DNA of 64,000 nucleotides from NCBI RefSeq assembly GCF_008831285.2, contig NC_045146.1, positions 4,288,972-4,352,971 of the forward strand, read 5' to 3'. A model generated the notes under the pieces. The model was not told the DNA's origin, did not search any database, and saw nothing but the letters and a program-made list of their open reading frames with translations. The translations under genes and the position numbers were made by a program. This DNA comes from Nymphaea colorata (lineage: Eukaryota; Streptophyta; Magnoliopsida; Nymphaeales; Nymphaeaceae). Positions within the stretch are counted from its first letter, which is position 1. Each line of letters starts with the position of its first letter. Shown here one piece after another: positions 27,961 through 54,018 of the stretch.

Positions 27961-29110
27961 TATATAACTTGACCGAGATCCATCCAAGTTCAACCATTAA
28001 TTTAAGCTTTCATAGAATGGGCTATGTGGAACGCCGCAAGTCACACCCTCATATACATGAGCAGAGTGGAGTAGTAGAAAGAAACCATCAATGCACCTTT
28101 ATAACATGACCCAGATCTGCCCAAGTTCAACCACTAATTTAAGATTTCATAGAATGAACTCCGTTGAGATCCTGCACAACAAGTCACACCCTCATACACA
28201 TGAGCAGAGTGGAGCAGCAAAAAGAACCATCAGTCTGTTAGAAAAACAAGTCTTGCCCCTTAAACATGCATAGTGGTGGTGTGTTATTGGTGTTTTCGAC
28301 TTCCGACTTGCACATTTTGTACATCCACTTATTTGCTGAACCCAATTCCCAGCAATGGTCTTCATGGCAAGTCAACATGTAAATTTTGGTTTCAAAACGA
28401 CACCCGGCTATGAGAGTGAGTTGCATGCATGCAAACCATTGGTGGAGCCACATGAACTGCCCACACCAATCTCTTAAAATTTCTTTCTTTATTTTTAAAT
28501 GGTTATCTTTAAACATTTATCCTTATATATATATATATATATATATACCCCACCGGATATGAGTATTTTTAAACGAGTGTCCTTCTAGCCAATTTTTCTG
28601 GCTCCTCCACTGCATGCAACATACATGTAACAGAAAAAAAAAAGAAAAAAAAAAGGGTGGGAGTTGTGTTTTTTTGGGAATTTAAAGGAAATGTTTTTGT
28701 TTATTATGAACCTCCATAATATGATCTCTACACCCCGAAATGGGGCCCGATTTCTGAAAACCTGCTTAGCTATAGCATACCTTCTCCCCCCCTGCCCTTC
28801 TCTTCAAATTAGATTGTGATCAACAACCAAAAGCATAAACTGGAATGATCAAATCGCTACAGTGGAAGAAAGACAAGAACAAAGAAATGCAGTAGACTGA
28901 TGGCACCTTGCAGTCCTACAAATCGAGATTAGTTACGAAAGCATACAATAAAATCGAAGGAGTAGATTCTGAGACATTCAGTCCAGTTGTCAAAAGCACC
29001 ATTGGCCGAACTATAGCGTCTATTGCTACTCCTCTTTGATGACAGTTCACCAACTCAGTGTCAACTATGCCTTTCTATATGGTAGTCTTGTTGGAAATGT
29101 ATAATTTCAT
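27961..29110 (+). mobile_element. Copia retrotransposon fragment with duplicated integrase piece
   Basis: Two Copia domains are readable on the plus strand. At 27961-28234 a piece of the integrase core occurs twice in tandem with a 137-bp period. The copies end in HPHIHEQSGVVERNH and HPHTHEQSGAAKRTI, both variants of the family's CPHTPQQNGVVERKH. At about 28885-29100 lies the start of the reverse transcriptase: YKSRLVTKAYNKIEGVD, ETFSPVVKSTIGRTIASIA, then MPFYMVVLLEMY after a frame change. The sequence between the two domains is shorter than in an intact element and contains stops. Dead fragment; no LTR found. Confidence 0.8.
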
Positions 29111-30869
29111 GATCCAAAATGTTCTCCATACGTTTGCAAACTCTGCAACTCTCTATATGGATTCAATGAGACTCTCCGTAGTTGGTATCATCATTAGGTC
29201 GTGCTCTTATCCATGTGAGATTCAAATTCTCTTGAAATTCGAGTTTTATAAACTCAATCCGGTAAACTCCATTAAGCTAGAGTCCTTTTTGGCCGTATAG
29301 ATGCATTTTTTATATTCACGGGACCTAAATATACGGACGCCAAAGAAAGGGCCTGTCGTCAGCTATGTCACCATAGTGTAGTGTGCGGGTGTCGGTGCCG
29401 GTGCGGGTGCCAGAACGGCACATCCCAAAAAATTTAAGTGCGGTGAGGATATTTTATTATTATTATTATTATTTCTCCCTCTCGCTCTCTTCATGTTAGC
29501 TTCATGAAGTAGTTAAATTATCGAGATTGAAAATCTACCACTGCCTTTTCATTTTTCTTCTTCTTTTCTCCATTGAGAAGTACGTCTTGTTCATTAACAT
29601 CACGGAAATTTTCTGTTTCTACTTTGAAATATCGCTAGAAGGGATTATATTCCGAGCTATGGACCACATGGCAACGGCCTATATCCATGTCAAACTTTAG
29701 CCCGAGCGTCTACCCCTTTTCAATCGCCCTTTTCATTTTGTTTTAGATCTTTGGCATATTTCTTCCCCACCCCCGTTGCTTGGATCGAGCTTTGAATATT
29801 GCTATAAGTCATTATTTTCCCAGGTGCAGTTTACATGTCCCGCATCAGAAGTCAGATACGCTATGAAACTGGGAGCAGACATATAGGCTACGTCTTCGAA
29901 AAGAATTAAGCTTCAGACCTCTCACTATCTGTTAATTTAAGTTGTAAGCAAATAATGTAGTTAAAATCCCACCATTTAGAGGCACATTATTTGCTTACTA
30001 CCAGAGAGAGAGACTGCTGGTCAGAACTCCAGGTAGGCCATAGATTTGTAGTTGTGACCCCCCCCCCCCCTTCTCATTTGTTTGCATGTGTGTGTTTGTG
30101 TAAGCATGCCGTTATATATCCACTGTACTTGATTTTTTATTTTCTCACAACTTAGTTTCATTATAGGGCTGTTCATTAGAAACGAACTAAAATGCTTCAG
30201 CTTTGGTATCTCACGGGTTTGTATGTTAGTATGTGTGTGCGCGCGCTTGCGTTTAACGCTGACAGTCTAATCTCTCGTTCAATGCTTAACCGAGAGGACT
30301 GTATATATATAGAGAGAGAGAGATTGTATGTATATATATATAGAGAGAGAATTGCCAGGGTCACCTCATCAGTGGGTAAAGGATCGACCCAGACTACTCT
30401 CCTGTACAGGAAAATGTTTAACCGGACAACTCTCACACTCTCTCTCCGCAGATAGTGCATAACTTTTTACTCTCACTATAATAATTGGCCATCAGATTAT
30501 TTCAAGGGACAAGTCCAAATATTTAATCATTTCACATCAAAATATTACAAGGAAAAAATCCATATTTTCTGTCGTGCATGCATTTAGTACGCAGCAACCA
30601 CCAAAGTCATGAAGGAAAGGTTTCAAACCCAGAATCCTTCAAATACCAAATAATACAGAGTCACATGATAAGGAACTGAATACAAATTTTGGCTCTATAT
30701 ATATTCCAATTCATGCATTTATACCCAGAATTCACACAAAGACAAGTATAAAATTGAAGCTAAGGTACAATTTGTTACACAAGAAGAAACAATCGCACTG
30801 GACATGTAAAGTAGAAACAGCAGCTAAAACCAACCATAACTAGGCAAATGCAGAAACTACAGTGATCCA
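29111..30869. other. Intergenic / 3' flank of the Rab gene
   Basis: No gene supported. At 29365-29430 is a block starting CTATGTCACCATAG followed by GGTGCCGGTGCGGGTGCC, which resembles the ends of the 36220-36810 transposon. At 30304-30350 are two TA-then-GA microsatellites. The last roughly 350 bases before 30870 probably include the Rab 3' untranslated region. No polyadenylation signal was assigned. Confidence 0.45.
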
Positions 30870-45505
<14,636 letters not shown>

Positions 45506-45623
45506 CTATCTGGGCAACAACATTCCTTGTGTAAACTTAAAATGCATTATCAAGACCATAGAAGAAGCTATTCAATTCTGCGAGCCTCATAGGCACTTTC
45601 AAGGCAAAAAACTGATCAACCGC
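45506..45623 (-). pseudogene. PATROL1/unc-13-like (DUF810) exon with in-frame stop
   Basis: Minus-strand exon of 118 nt with acceptor TAG/GCGGTT and donor ATAG/GTGAGC. It reads AVDQFFALKVPMRLAELNSF, then FYGLDNAF, a stop, then VYTRNVVAQI. The family has AFQVYT here, so the TAA at 45537-45539 replaces a glutamine CAA/CAG codon. Members of this plant family (PATROL1, MUN/MHD1 domains) help deliver proton pumps to the guard-cell plasma membrane. Splice sites remain canonical. The stop and the inverted neighbouring exon make this copy unable to give a full product. Confidence 0.85.
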
Positions 45624-45837
45624 CTACTCGTTAAGAAAAGAAAAAGATATAAGACATGAGGGCATGAAAAGTTCTCTCTCATAAAGCATGAAGTAAGAAG
45701 AACCAACATTGTATGTCAAGAAAGAATATGAAAATCCACAAGTGTTGGCAAAGAACATTCAAGAGCACACAAGTCAAACATAGGAGAAAATGATTAAACA
45801 GCTGCAAGCTGTCACCCAGAGGAAAACCTGCTGGAAG

Positions 45838-45927
45838 CCAGGGAGTTGATTCTTTCCATTAGAATAGGTCCGGTATCAAAATCCAGGGAGTTGATTCTTT
45901 CCATTAGAATAGGTCTGCTATCAAAAT
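45838..45927. repeat. 45-bp tandem duplication
   Basis: Two adjacent 45-bp copies starting CCAGGGAGTTGATTCTTTCC (45838 and 45883) that differ at two positions. It lies between two DUF810 pseudogene exons, so it is recent and non-coding. Confidence 0.95.
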
Positions 45928-46799
45928 GAACTGATGAAAACAGATCAAACGTTCATTAGTAAGACATGGTAACTTTAGTATACATAAGTGTTAGAGGCAC
46001 CCAAAGATGCGCCTGCATGACAATCCCATGCAGCGGTTCGACGACAAAAAAGAAGATACGTGAAAGATTCACCTCTAATGTCAACATATCAAGGAATAGA
46101 ATAGAAACATCAATCCCATGACCAAAATCAGCTACAAGATTTTTTTATTTTTTTAGCCACTCCAATACATGCATCATGAGCAATACAAATTAGACTTAGT
46201 TGTGGGGTACTATTGATAACAAGACCATTGCATCAATACACTTCAAATGCCAGTAACTTTAGAAGAAAAAAAAAGAATTTGACTAAATGTAAGGTTGAAA
46301 TGCTGAATTTAGGACTGCTAAGCATTGCCAATAAAGGACAACCTTTAACAAGAGAAACATGAAAGTTCCAAAATAATCAAGGCAAGCTTTGGAAAAGGTG
46401 TTTCGCAGTGAAGGAAACCTAAATTCTTTTCAGAAATTCTCAAGAACACACCAAAATATTTAAAAATAATAAAAAACATGCCTAATGCTATTCATCAAAC
46501 CAGAGTTTTTGCCCTGTTAATAAGAAAGGCCTCATGTTAATTGAACCATAGCTTGTTCATTAATTACATTAGGTTAATGAGATCAAATTATTAAATAGCA
46601 TCCATGTAAACAATAAATTTACAACCGACCACTCAACCTTTGGGCAATAACAAATGGATCATCATTTTTTGCACCACAATAAATAGGCTGTCTTCTTATA
46701 AAAAAGACATTAAAATATATACATAATTTGCCATTTTAACCTTTCTTTAAATTTATTTTTAGAAAATAAAATTTAAATTAAAAAATCACCAGCTGCAAT

Positions 46800-47200
46800 G
46801 GGAGACAGTGGCCATCCATAGATCTCCACCAGATGCTGAGGATTGAGGCGGCAACATCCAATTCCTAGTTGCTCGCGAAGGGTCGATTGCTCAACCCTTG
46901 TTATCCCACTCACTCCCTTGTCATGGAACAAGGATGGTCAGGACACACAATCCTTGTTGTTCTGGCAAGGGTCGAACCATTGCCCTGCCCAACAGTTATG
47001 GTCGAGGACAGCCCTAATCTTCACTGATCCGTTCGACAACGAGGATCGCTTGGCTGAGGGTTGGGTCATCCTCAACCCTCATCCAAAAAGGGCGAGGGCT
47101 CGACTAGATCGATGAGGGTCAAAAAAGCAATCTAGATGCCGCTGCTCCGATCCTTACCATCCAGCCAAGGTTGACAGCTGACAGGTGGCTGCTCCTCATT
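46800..47200. repeat. GC-rich island with repeated GGGTCGA motifs
   Basis: About 400 bp much richer in GC than its surroundings, with several AAGGGTCGA/GAGGGT/AACCCTTG motifs in both orientations. No protein match was found; the 90-residue plus-strand frame here looks accidental. Probably a transposon relic. It lies just before the inverted DUF810 exon. Confidence 0.4.
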
Positions 47201-47320
47201 CTTGGGGATTTAGCTAAGTGCAGTGTCTGTGTCTATTTTCTGCCAATATTCATTTGCTTTCTCTTCTTCTTTTTCTCCATTTTCGCTTCTTGTGGTTAAT
47301 GTGTGCTGCAATACTTTCAG

Positions 47321-47392
47321 AAATGGGAACCTTTATCACCTCAACAGCACCATGGGAGTTCAATTGTTGAAGTATATCAGATCATAGAGGAG
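47321..47392 (+). pseudogene. PATROL1/unc-13-like (DUF810) exon, inverted relative to its neighbours
   Basis: Plus-strand exon of exactly 72 nt with acceptor TACTTTCAG/AAATGG and donor GAGGAG/GTATAT. It reads KWEPLSPQQHHGSSIVEVYQ, then IIEE. In the family this segment follows ERAIQQE directly and precedes VDQFFALK. Both of those flanking exons are present nearby on the minus strand (47616-47708 and 45506-45623), and phase is preserved at both joins (0/0 and 0/0). Position is therefore collinear but orientation is reversed. Confidence 0.9.
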
Positions 47393-47615
47393 GTATATGC
47401 ACAGTTACCCTTGTGTGTGTATGTGCATGCACACATGTGCATGTATACATGTGTGCTATGTGTGATAGATATTCCAATTTACAATGCCTACAAATAAGAA
47501 AGGTGCATTGTTGAAATACTAGAGACATTCGGCTTGGGTTGACTAAAGATCTCAAAAAAGTGGTAAAGTGTCGCATTGATTAGATTCAATAAAAAGTTAG
47601 TATACTGCAACTCAC

Positions 47616-47708
47616 CTCCTGCTGAATTGTTCTTTCAACCCACCCTAAAATCCTTTCCATCTGAGAGTTTACCCAACGCATTACCAGCATTCCTGATATT
47701 GATTCGAC
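47616..47708 (-). pseudogene. PATROL1/unc-13-like (DUF810) exon
   Basis: Minus-strand exon of 93 nt, acceptor CTTGTAG/GTCGAA and donor CAGGAG/GTGAGT. It reads VESISGMLVMRWVNSQMERI, then LGWVERTIQQE, matching the family's VESLSG...LRW(I/A)NSQL...ILxWVERA segment. It is intact in itself. The next exon of the gene is the inverted one at 47321-47392, so a transcript from this strand would skip or misread it. No upstream exon was identified with confidence. Confidence 0.88.
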
Positions 47709-50700
47709 CTACAAGCACATGCAAAAACCAAGGTTAGAAGGCATACAAAATAGCACATAAATCATTAGTTTAAATCATAAGCTAGAGTGCTCGTGTTGTG
47801 CAAATGATATGTCATTCATTTACCCTCAGTACCGTACAAGCATCAGGATGCATTTCGCATCAATATTGTTGAATCTCTAGAAGGGATGCCTTTCAATTTC
47901 CAAAACATGAACATAAAGGAACCATTCTCCACGTTTTAGAAAATCGAAAAGAGGAGTAGATATTGACCCAAGGATTGCACATCCACGAAAAATCATTGCA
48001 TTCAATTCCTCTGAGTTCAGCCTAAATGCCATTCATCTCTTGGCACACCTTTTTTTGGTTTTCTTGCTTTTTTTCTTTTTTTTTTTTGCATTAAGCTTTT
48101 TGCCTTTTTCTTTTTTTTTTCTTTCTTGCTTTTGATTTTTTTTTAGGCTGACCTTCACCTTTGAGGGAATACCTCACCACCCCAAAGGGCAAAGACTACT
48201 AGGGAGCTCTACCGCTTTGGTGGTGATGTGAATCTCACCATTGTTCATTAAGATCCATGGTGCTCCCATATCTACAGCGAAAGAGACACACTCTTATTGA
48301 TAGACTGAGCTTTGCTTTGAATCTATTTAATTTTAACTCTCGCTCAACAAACATATGCTGGTTCGACAGTTTTATTCTTGATGCTTGTATGGCTATTTTC
48401 TCTCCTTTCTAGATTGCTTGGTTATTCATATTTCAGATGCAACGGATGCCTAGAACATGACAAGGCTTTCTTCATGCACCCAATGGTAGACTTGGGAAAA
48501 GGATGAACACCCTCTCGGTGCCACTAGAACTAGTGTGTTGTATTTCACAGGCAGATTTTTCTGACAAAAAATCATATCTAAAATGGCAGAAAAGGCAGGT
48601 TTGTGGTCTGTAGATTCTTCATGCTGTAGTTGTGAGATCTTCTTTTCCAATCTAGGAGTGAACTTTTGCTTTTTCTGTTTTTCTTTAGTAGTTAAATATA
48701 CTAGAAGAGGACTTCTACACCATCCTGCGATGCCATATGTTGAGTCAGACTGTCCTTTTGGCAAAGATTGAAGAATCTGAGGTATTGCCCCTGCACTTGC
48801 TTAAAGGCCTGCAGGTGGTGATCTTACAGGTGATGACTATCACTAGGCAGATGGTTACCATCTTAATGTCAAATTATATAAGAAGCTGCTATTTAGTGTT
48901 TTTGTCATATTGGACGAGTGAAATTGTTAGCAACGGTTAGCTAAGGGATACATTAATTTGTCTGTCAAGCGAAATGAATTGTGGGGAGAAACCGAAAGCC
49001 GGCAAAAAAAAAATGTAGAATTTATTTTTACAAGGATGGATTGTTAACAATGGTGCGGAGCACCAACTGTCACGTTTTTGGCCCCCTTTGAATGGTTGAG
49101 GGAACAAACGAGGTTTTGCACATAAGTCAGGTTTTTGAGAAATTAGATTTGCAAATAACTTGAACTTAACTCTTTCTTTTTGAATTTCAAAATTTGGGTT
49201 TGCAAACAAAAAAGGTAGACCCTAGTCAATTCAGTTTCCATTTTATATATTGGCAGTCCTCTGTAAAAGAAAGGTAGATCTTTTTCCTGCGTTTTGGCGA
49301 AGGTTGTGCAAATTGGTATAGGCATGATATCATTCTGATCGACTGGTGGCCGGAAAATGGTAGAGCTTCTCCCCCACCGTGAAGTGAATTAGATGGAAAG
49401 GGTGAAAACATTGCCCTCTCTCCCTGAGTTTCAGAAACCTGATCTTCTTATCATATCAGCTAAGAGAACGGGAAAGTATGATTTTATATAAAAAATTGGT
49501 TTGACTCTTGAAACCAAAATTTCAACCTGATTCCAGATGCGTTAGGCCTTTTCAAACCTCACGTAATCACTTAAAGGTAATAACATAACCAAAGTTCATT
49601 TAGCCTAAGATGAAAATTTTTTGCCTACCCAAACCTGGACCTAATTGTAATTCAATTCCCGCATGGGACTTTGTGGAAAACCTAGTTTACCTTAATGACA
49701 GTAATAATATCAAAATGTGACCAGACCAAGTCAAATTCAATGTAAAATTAAAATGGGTTTACTCAGTTTTCACCATATTCTCTTTCATATATGATTATAT
49801 TTCAGTACAATGAGTTAAATTTATGTACCATAAGGCCTCGATTTGAAGCTTTTGAGTATTTTCAAACCTAAATAATCAATTACTTGGACATTAGGGATAT
49901 GATATGATTTATGTAATCAATATTGCTCCTTATCCAAGCATATCGGCTGATAATTAAGCATTGTATTAGCCCCTATTGATATGATAAAAGACAGTACTAG
50001 TTCTTTTTTATTATTTATCTTTTTGTTTGTCATTGAATTTGAAATATTTTGGATTTTTTTTCAACTTATGAAGCAAAAAAAAAAGGTGATAGGCTTTAAT
50101 CTTATTTAACAATACATTTCGGCCTTAAAGTGGCAAGATTTTCTATGGAAAGGGGACACCCAACGAGGAAGGTGCCTTGGAAATTTTCTTTGGTGACTTG
50201 GAAAAGGTTTTGTATGGCCTTATTAATCGCTACTTTATGAACTTTATAATCGATCTGCAGTTATCTTGGAAAGATCTCATGTGGTTCTTTTATGGTAGGA
50301 TGAAGATGTCGTTGAGTTGAAGTTGGGTTCTCGTGCGTGTCTTACAGAGTGTTAAAACGGTTTTTTTGAGAGCTATCATTGGTTAAAGGTTGTCAGAACT
50401 CCTATATTCGTCTACTACTAAGGCTTGTTGACATGATGCCGAACTGAGGCAAGTATTAGAGACTGGAACTTTTGGAAAATCCGGTGCTGATCAGTGGGTG
50501 TTATAAAAAGTGGTGCACCTTAGGTATTTAAATTCTTTACTATTTCAACAAGAGAGGACCTTAGCTTGAGTTCAAATACCTAAGGAAGTCGGTCAATACT
50601 AGTTATATATTTTATTCTTTTACATGTTTCGATGGCTGAAAAGACAAAAATGCCTTCAAAAACATAGAAAGGAACTCCGTCTAAAGAAAAAATTGGAAGG

Positions 50701-51740
50701 AGAGTTCTCTTTTCATTACCATCAGGAACAAACGTAGCCGAGCTCTACAGATTTTATTGCACATTCTCTGATGTGGATCTGGCATAGCATATTTTAACTG
50801 ATGTAGCACAAGGTCTTTTATAAAATCTATTCATCATAAGATAGGCCTTAGATCCAGATTTATGATTATATAGGAAAAAGGTTGGTTGGATCTAAAATCG
50901 AAGGGGGTGGGTCTGATCTGGTTTTCAAATTCTGATGATCTCGAAACGCCTACTAAGACATAAGGCATAATGCATTTGCACAAAGGATAGGATGACGATG
51001 CCTATGTCATACTACCTGTTAATTAGGTTGAGCCGGACACTTGTGCTGTTCTCAACTTGTGCTGGTTGCCAAGGAGTCAAGCAACTTGGCGGGTTCAACC
51101 CCCTAATTCATGTGCATGCAGGGTGCAGGGAAATGGTTTTGGGGGGTGGGGGCGCTGGCAGGGGCCATGCCCCACTTCACATTTGAGGAACCAAAAAAAA
51201 AAAATTAAAATCTCATGTACAAATTTTGAAATGTTATTCAACCCTCTCAACAAAAGATTTTAGGTGCGTTGAGCACTTTACCTTTCATTACCCAACTTTT
51301 GCCCTTGCTTTTGGGGATTCCTTTACAATATGACTTATCCTTTTTTTTCACATTTATTTGGGATATTTTGGTACCGCAAAGAGGAGGATGTGAAGTCCTC
51401 TCACCGTCTTTAGTTCCATCTAACTATGGCCGTTGCATCGGGCAGATGTGATTAAATACAGCCGTAAAAAGCCACTACATGTACTCACTGGGTTGCTGCC
51501 AGTTCCAACAGAGAGTTTTTCATCTTCGGAAGGGAGGGGCAGATTATGAAATGAACACATTCCCATCAAGTACTGAAACCATCTATCAGCTTCTTATGCT
51601 CTACATGATCCCTAACTACAAAGCAGAAAAACTACAAGAAGTAAACAAAAAAGGACCACCGGAAGTGGATGGATGAAAAATTAACATGGAAAAACAAGAT
51701 TATCTAAAATATCAGATAAATAGATAAACATTTAAAATGA
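47709..51740. other. No supported gene; one possible stray DUF810 piece
   Basis: AT-rich, with T-rich tracts at 48050-48150. At 48755-48781 (plus) the reading LLAKIEESE ends exactly at a GAG/GTATTG donor-like site and resembles a short segment from the N-terminal half of PATROL1-type proteins, but nine residues are too few for a call. At 50138-50152 the plus reading DFLWKG recalls the C-terminal part of L1 LINEs. Nothing else was recognised. Confidence 0.35.
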
Positions 51741-52260
51741 TCATGAGTGAGAAGACAGAAACCTGCACAGTAGAATTTGGATCTGCCATTGCTCAATACT
51801 CTTACAAGCATATGGACTTTCACCAACTTCAAAAAGTTGAAGCCTTTTACTATTTCTGGACTGACAAATTTGGATGCTCAATACTATAGGTTCAACAATT
51901 TCAAGGCTTCTGACAAATATTGAAGTGGATAAAATTCCAGCCACCACTAGGAACACAAGTAGGAAAAGAAGAACAAAATTAGGTTAATGCTACATGCAAT
52001 CTTCCACTCAGGTGGCCAATCTTTATAATGCAAAATCAAATGACAAAAGGACAGTAAAACTTAAAAAAAAAAATAATTAACAACACGTTAAGACATCGCT
52101 GAATGATAAATCACAGCAACGAGAAAAAATGATAAGTGATATCCAGTGAAACAATACCGAGAAATACCTCCAATGATGTTGAGTTTCAGTGTTCACATCA
52201 CCATCTTCTTCATTGGCATGTACTATGACACCGGATGGAACCCTGACTAGGGAACTGAGC
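51741..52260 (-). CDS. Putative exons of an unrecognised gene (downstream part)
   Basis: Minus-strand exon 52168-52260, acceptor CTCCCAG/GCTC and donor TTGGAG/GTATTT. It is open in one frame and reads LSSLVRVPSGVIVHANEEDG, then DVNTETQHHWR. A second open stretch at about 51773-51955 is bounded by TTCCTAG/TGG and CTGTGCAG/GTTTCT, but its frame does not join the first cleanly. I do not recognise the protein. The exons probably belong with the better exon at 52622-52780, though phases do not match directly, so an exon is missing or the gene is damaged. Confidence 0.35.
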
Positions 52261-52621
52261 CTGGGAGTGGGTCACGTCGTTACAATAAAGCCTAGCTGTT
52301 GAAAAACCAACCAAAGTGTTAGATTATTAGTGAAAAGGGGGAAAGAAAAGAAAGTCTCTAACAGAGGGAGAGCGCTCCACTTTTTTTTTCTTTTTAAAAT
52401 GGATCTGTTAAGAAGAGGCCACCCAGCTTCCCCAATATGCAAACTCATACTACTAGTTTAGGATACCGTTTGACAGAAAGTGGTGGATTATCAAATCATG
52501 GAATAAGTGAAGTATTTATCTGCTGCAATCAATGGTGGTAGAGGGGCTCTGTTGCACACAATCAACCGCACCTACAAATTTAGAACAAATACCCAACCAA
52601 CTGAATACAGATAAACCATAC

Positions 52622-52780
52622 CTTTTGCATCCACTTATAATTGAATTCGAGGCCCTTGTAAGGGCAGGGTCTACATGCCATGAAGCACCGCTTGTCTTTT
52701 TCTAGGATTTCAAAAAACTCTTCTTGGAATGGATGAGGCACGCTATAATCTTTCAACAAACTTGGTGCAACTTCTCTAAA
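52622..52780 (-). CDS. Well-formed exon of an unrecognised gene
   Basis: Minus-strand exon of 159 nt (53 codons, phase 0 at both ends), acceptor CCTACTGCAG/TTTAGA and donor CAAAAG/GTATGG. It reads FREVAPSLLKDYSVPHPFQE, continuing with EFFEILEKDKRCFMACRPCP and YKGLEFNYKWMQK. The composition is balanced and coding-like, with a short cysteine pair (CRPC). I cannot assign it to a family. A truncated Copia element begins about 70 bp upstream, so the 5' neighbour exon is either beyond it or lost. Confidence 0.5.
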
Positions 52781-52849
52781 CTGCAGTAGGCTAAACAATA
52801 AATGACATTGAAGTGTCACATCAAAAGGACAGATTTTTTCTCTCGTAGG

Positions 52850-53607
52850 AAAAATATATCTGAGATATTTTAAGGCGAGCAAACATAGAGAATACAAAAT
52901 CTTGGTAACGTCTGCTGCTCCAAATGTTCCTCTATCTAAACTTGATGGTGAAAAAATGAAACTCAGTACCGACAAATCGTGGGAGCACTTCAGTATGTCA
53001 CTTTAACACGCCCAGATATTACTTTTGCAATGAATAAGGCTTGTCAGTTCATGCACCAGCCTACTTCAACTCACTAGATTCATGTCAAAAGAATTTTACG
53101 ATACCTTAAAGGTACCATGCAGCATGGCTTTGAATTTTCAAAATCTAATTCTTTCATTTTATTTACTTACTCTGATGCAGATTGGACTGGGTGCCCAGAT
53201 GATCGAAGATCCACTAGTGATTATGTTAAAAAAATTGGACAGAATATCATATCTTAGAGATCTACCAAACAATAGACAGTGGCAAATGAAAGATTTCATA
53301 AGTGATATGACTAATTAACTTGATGAAAGATTTGGGAATTCAAACTAAGGAAAAACCAGTTTTGTGGTGCGACAACATTGGAGCAACATATTTGGCGGCA
53401 AATCCAGTTTTCCATGCACGAACGAAACACATATAAATTGACTATCATTTTGTTAGAGAAAAGGTGGCAGACAATACAATTGAGATTAAATATGTTCAGT
53501 CGGAAAAGCAGTTCTGATATTTTTACTAAGCCATTACCAGGACCAAGGTTTCATTATCTCAAGGAAATGCTAAACATCCTTGAAATGAAGATTGGATCGA
53601 AGGAGCA
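52850..53607 (+). mobile_element. Truncated Copia polyprotein (RT tail and RNase H)
   Basis: Plus-strand Copia pieces in order: [20 protein letters not shown] (from about 52911), [60 protein letters not shown], then RNase H pieces [47 protein letters not shown] and SDIFTKPLPGPRFHYLKEML (to about 53575). Stops and frameshifts lie between pieces. GAG, integrase and most of the reverse transcriptase are absent, so it is 5'-truncated at about 52850. A purine-rich tract leads into the LTR at 53608. Confidence 0.9.
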
Positions 53608-53957
53608 TGTTAGAGATAAGGTTGCTGATCCTATTCATCCATTATTCTTGCCAATCTTGCAACGTAATTCAAATTGCTTGGATCAAGTCAAATATGGAAG
53701 AAATGTGATTGACGCAACAAATGCTCCAACGTTCGAAGATATCAAAATCTATTCCAAAGGAAAAGAAATTCAATTTTGTAATCAAGATCCAAAAATATCG
53801 GATCGTGACAGACCAACTTGAAAAATCCTATTTAGCTTTCTTTCCTCTTCTAAAACTTCGGCCGTTGTGAAGAGAGAATTCATTTTCCAGAATTGTAAAG
53901 GAGAGAAATTATCATGGACGTAGGTCGATTTTGACCGAACCGTGTGTGCTCTTTCTC

Positions 53958-53994
<37 letters not shown>

Positions 53995-54018
53995 TGTGTC
54001 TATACTTTTACTTCTACA
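53608..54018 (+). repeat. 3' LTR of the truncated Copia element
   Basis: Starts TGTTAGAGATAAGG directly after the purine-rich tract GGATCGAAGGAGCA and ends near TTCTACA, giving TG...CA ends and a length of about 411 bp. A (CT)n run lies near its 3' end (53955-53990). No 5' LTR partner is present in the window. Confidence 0.65.

Noticed and set aside
30192-30460. Two 87-residue open frames on opposite strands over the same bases
   Set aside because: They run through TA/GA microsatellites and a symmetrical low-complexity region. Composition is not coding-like and no homology is apparent.
50130-50420. Second LINE fragment (DFLWKG reading on plus)
   Set aside because: Only a handful of residues resemble the L1 C-terminal region and the flanking frames do not support it.
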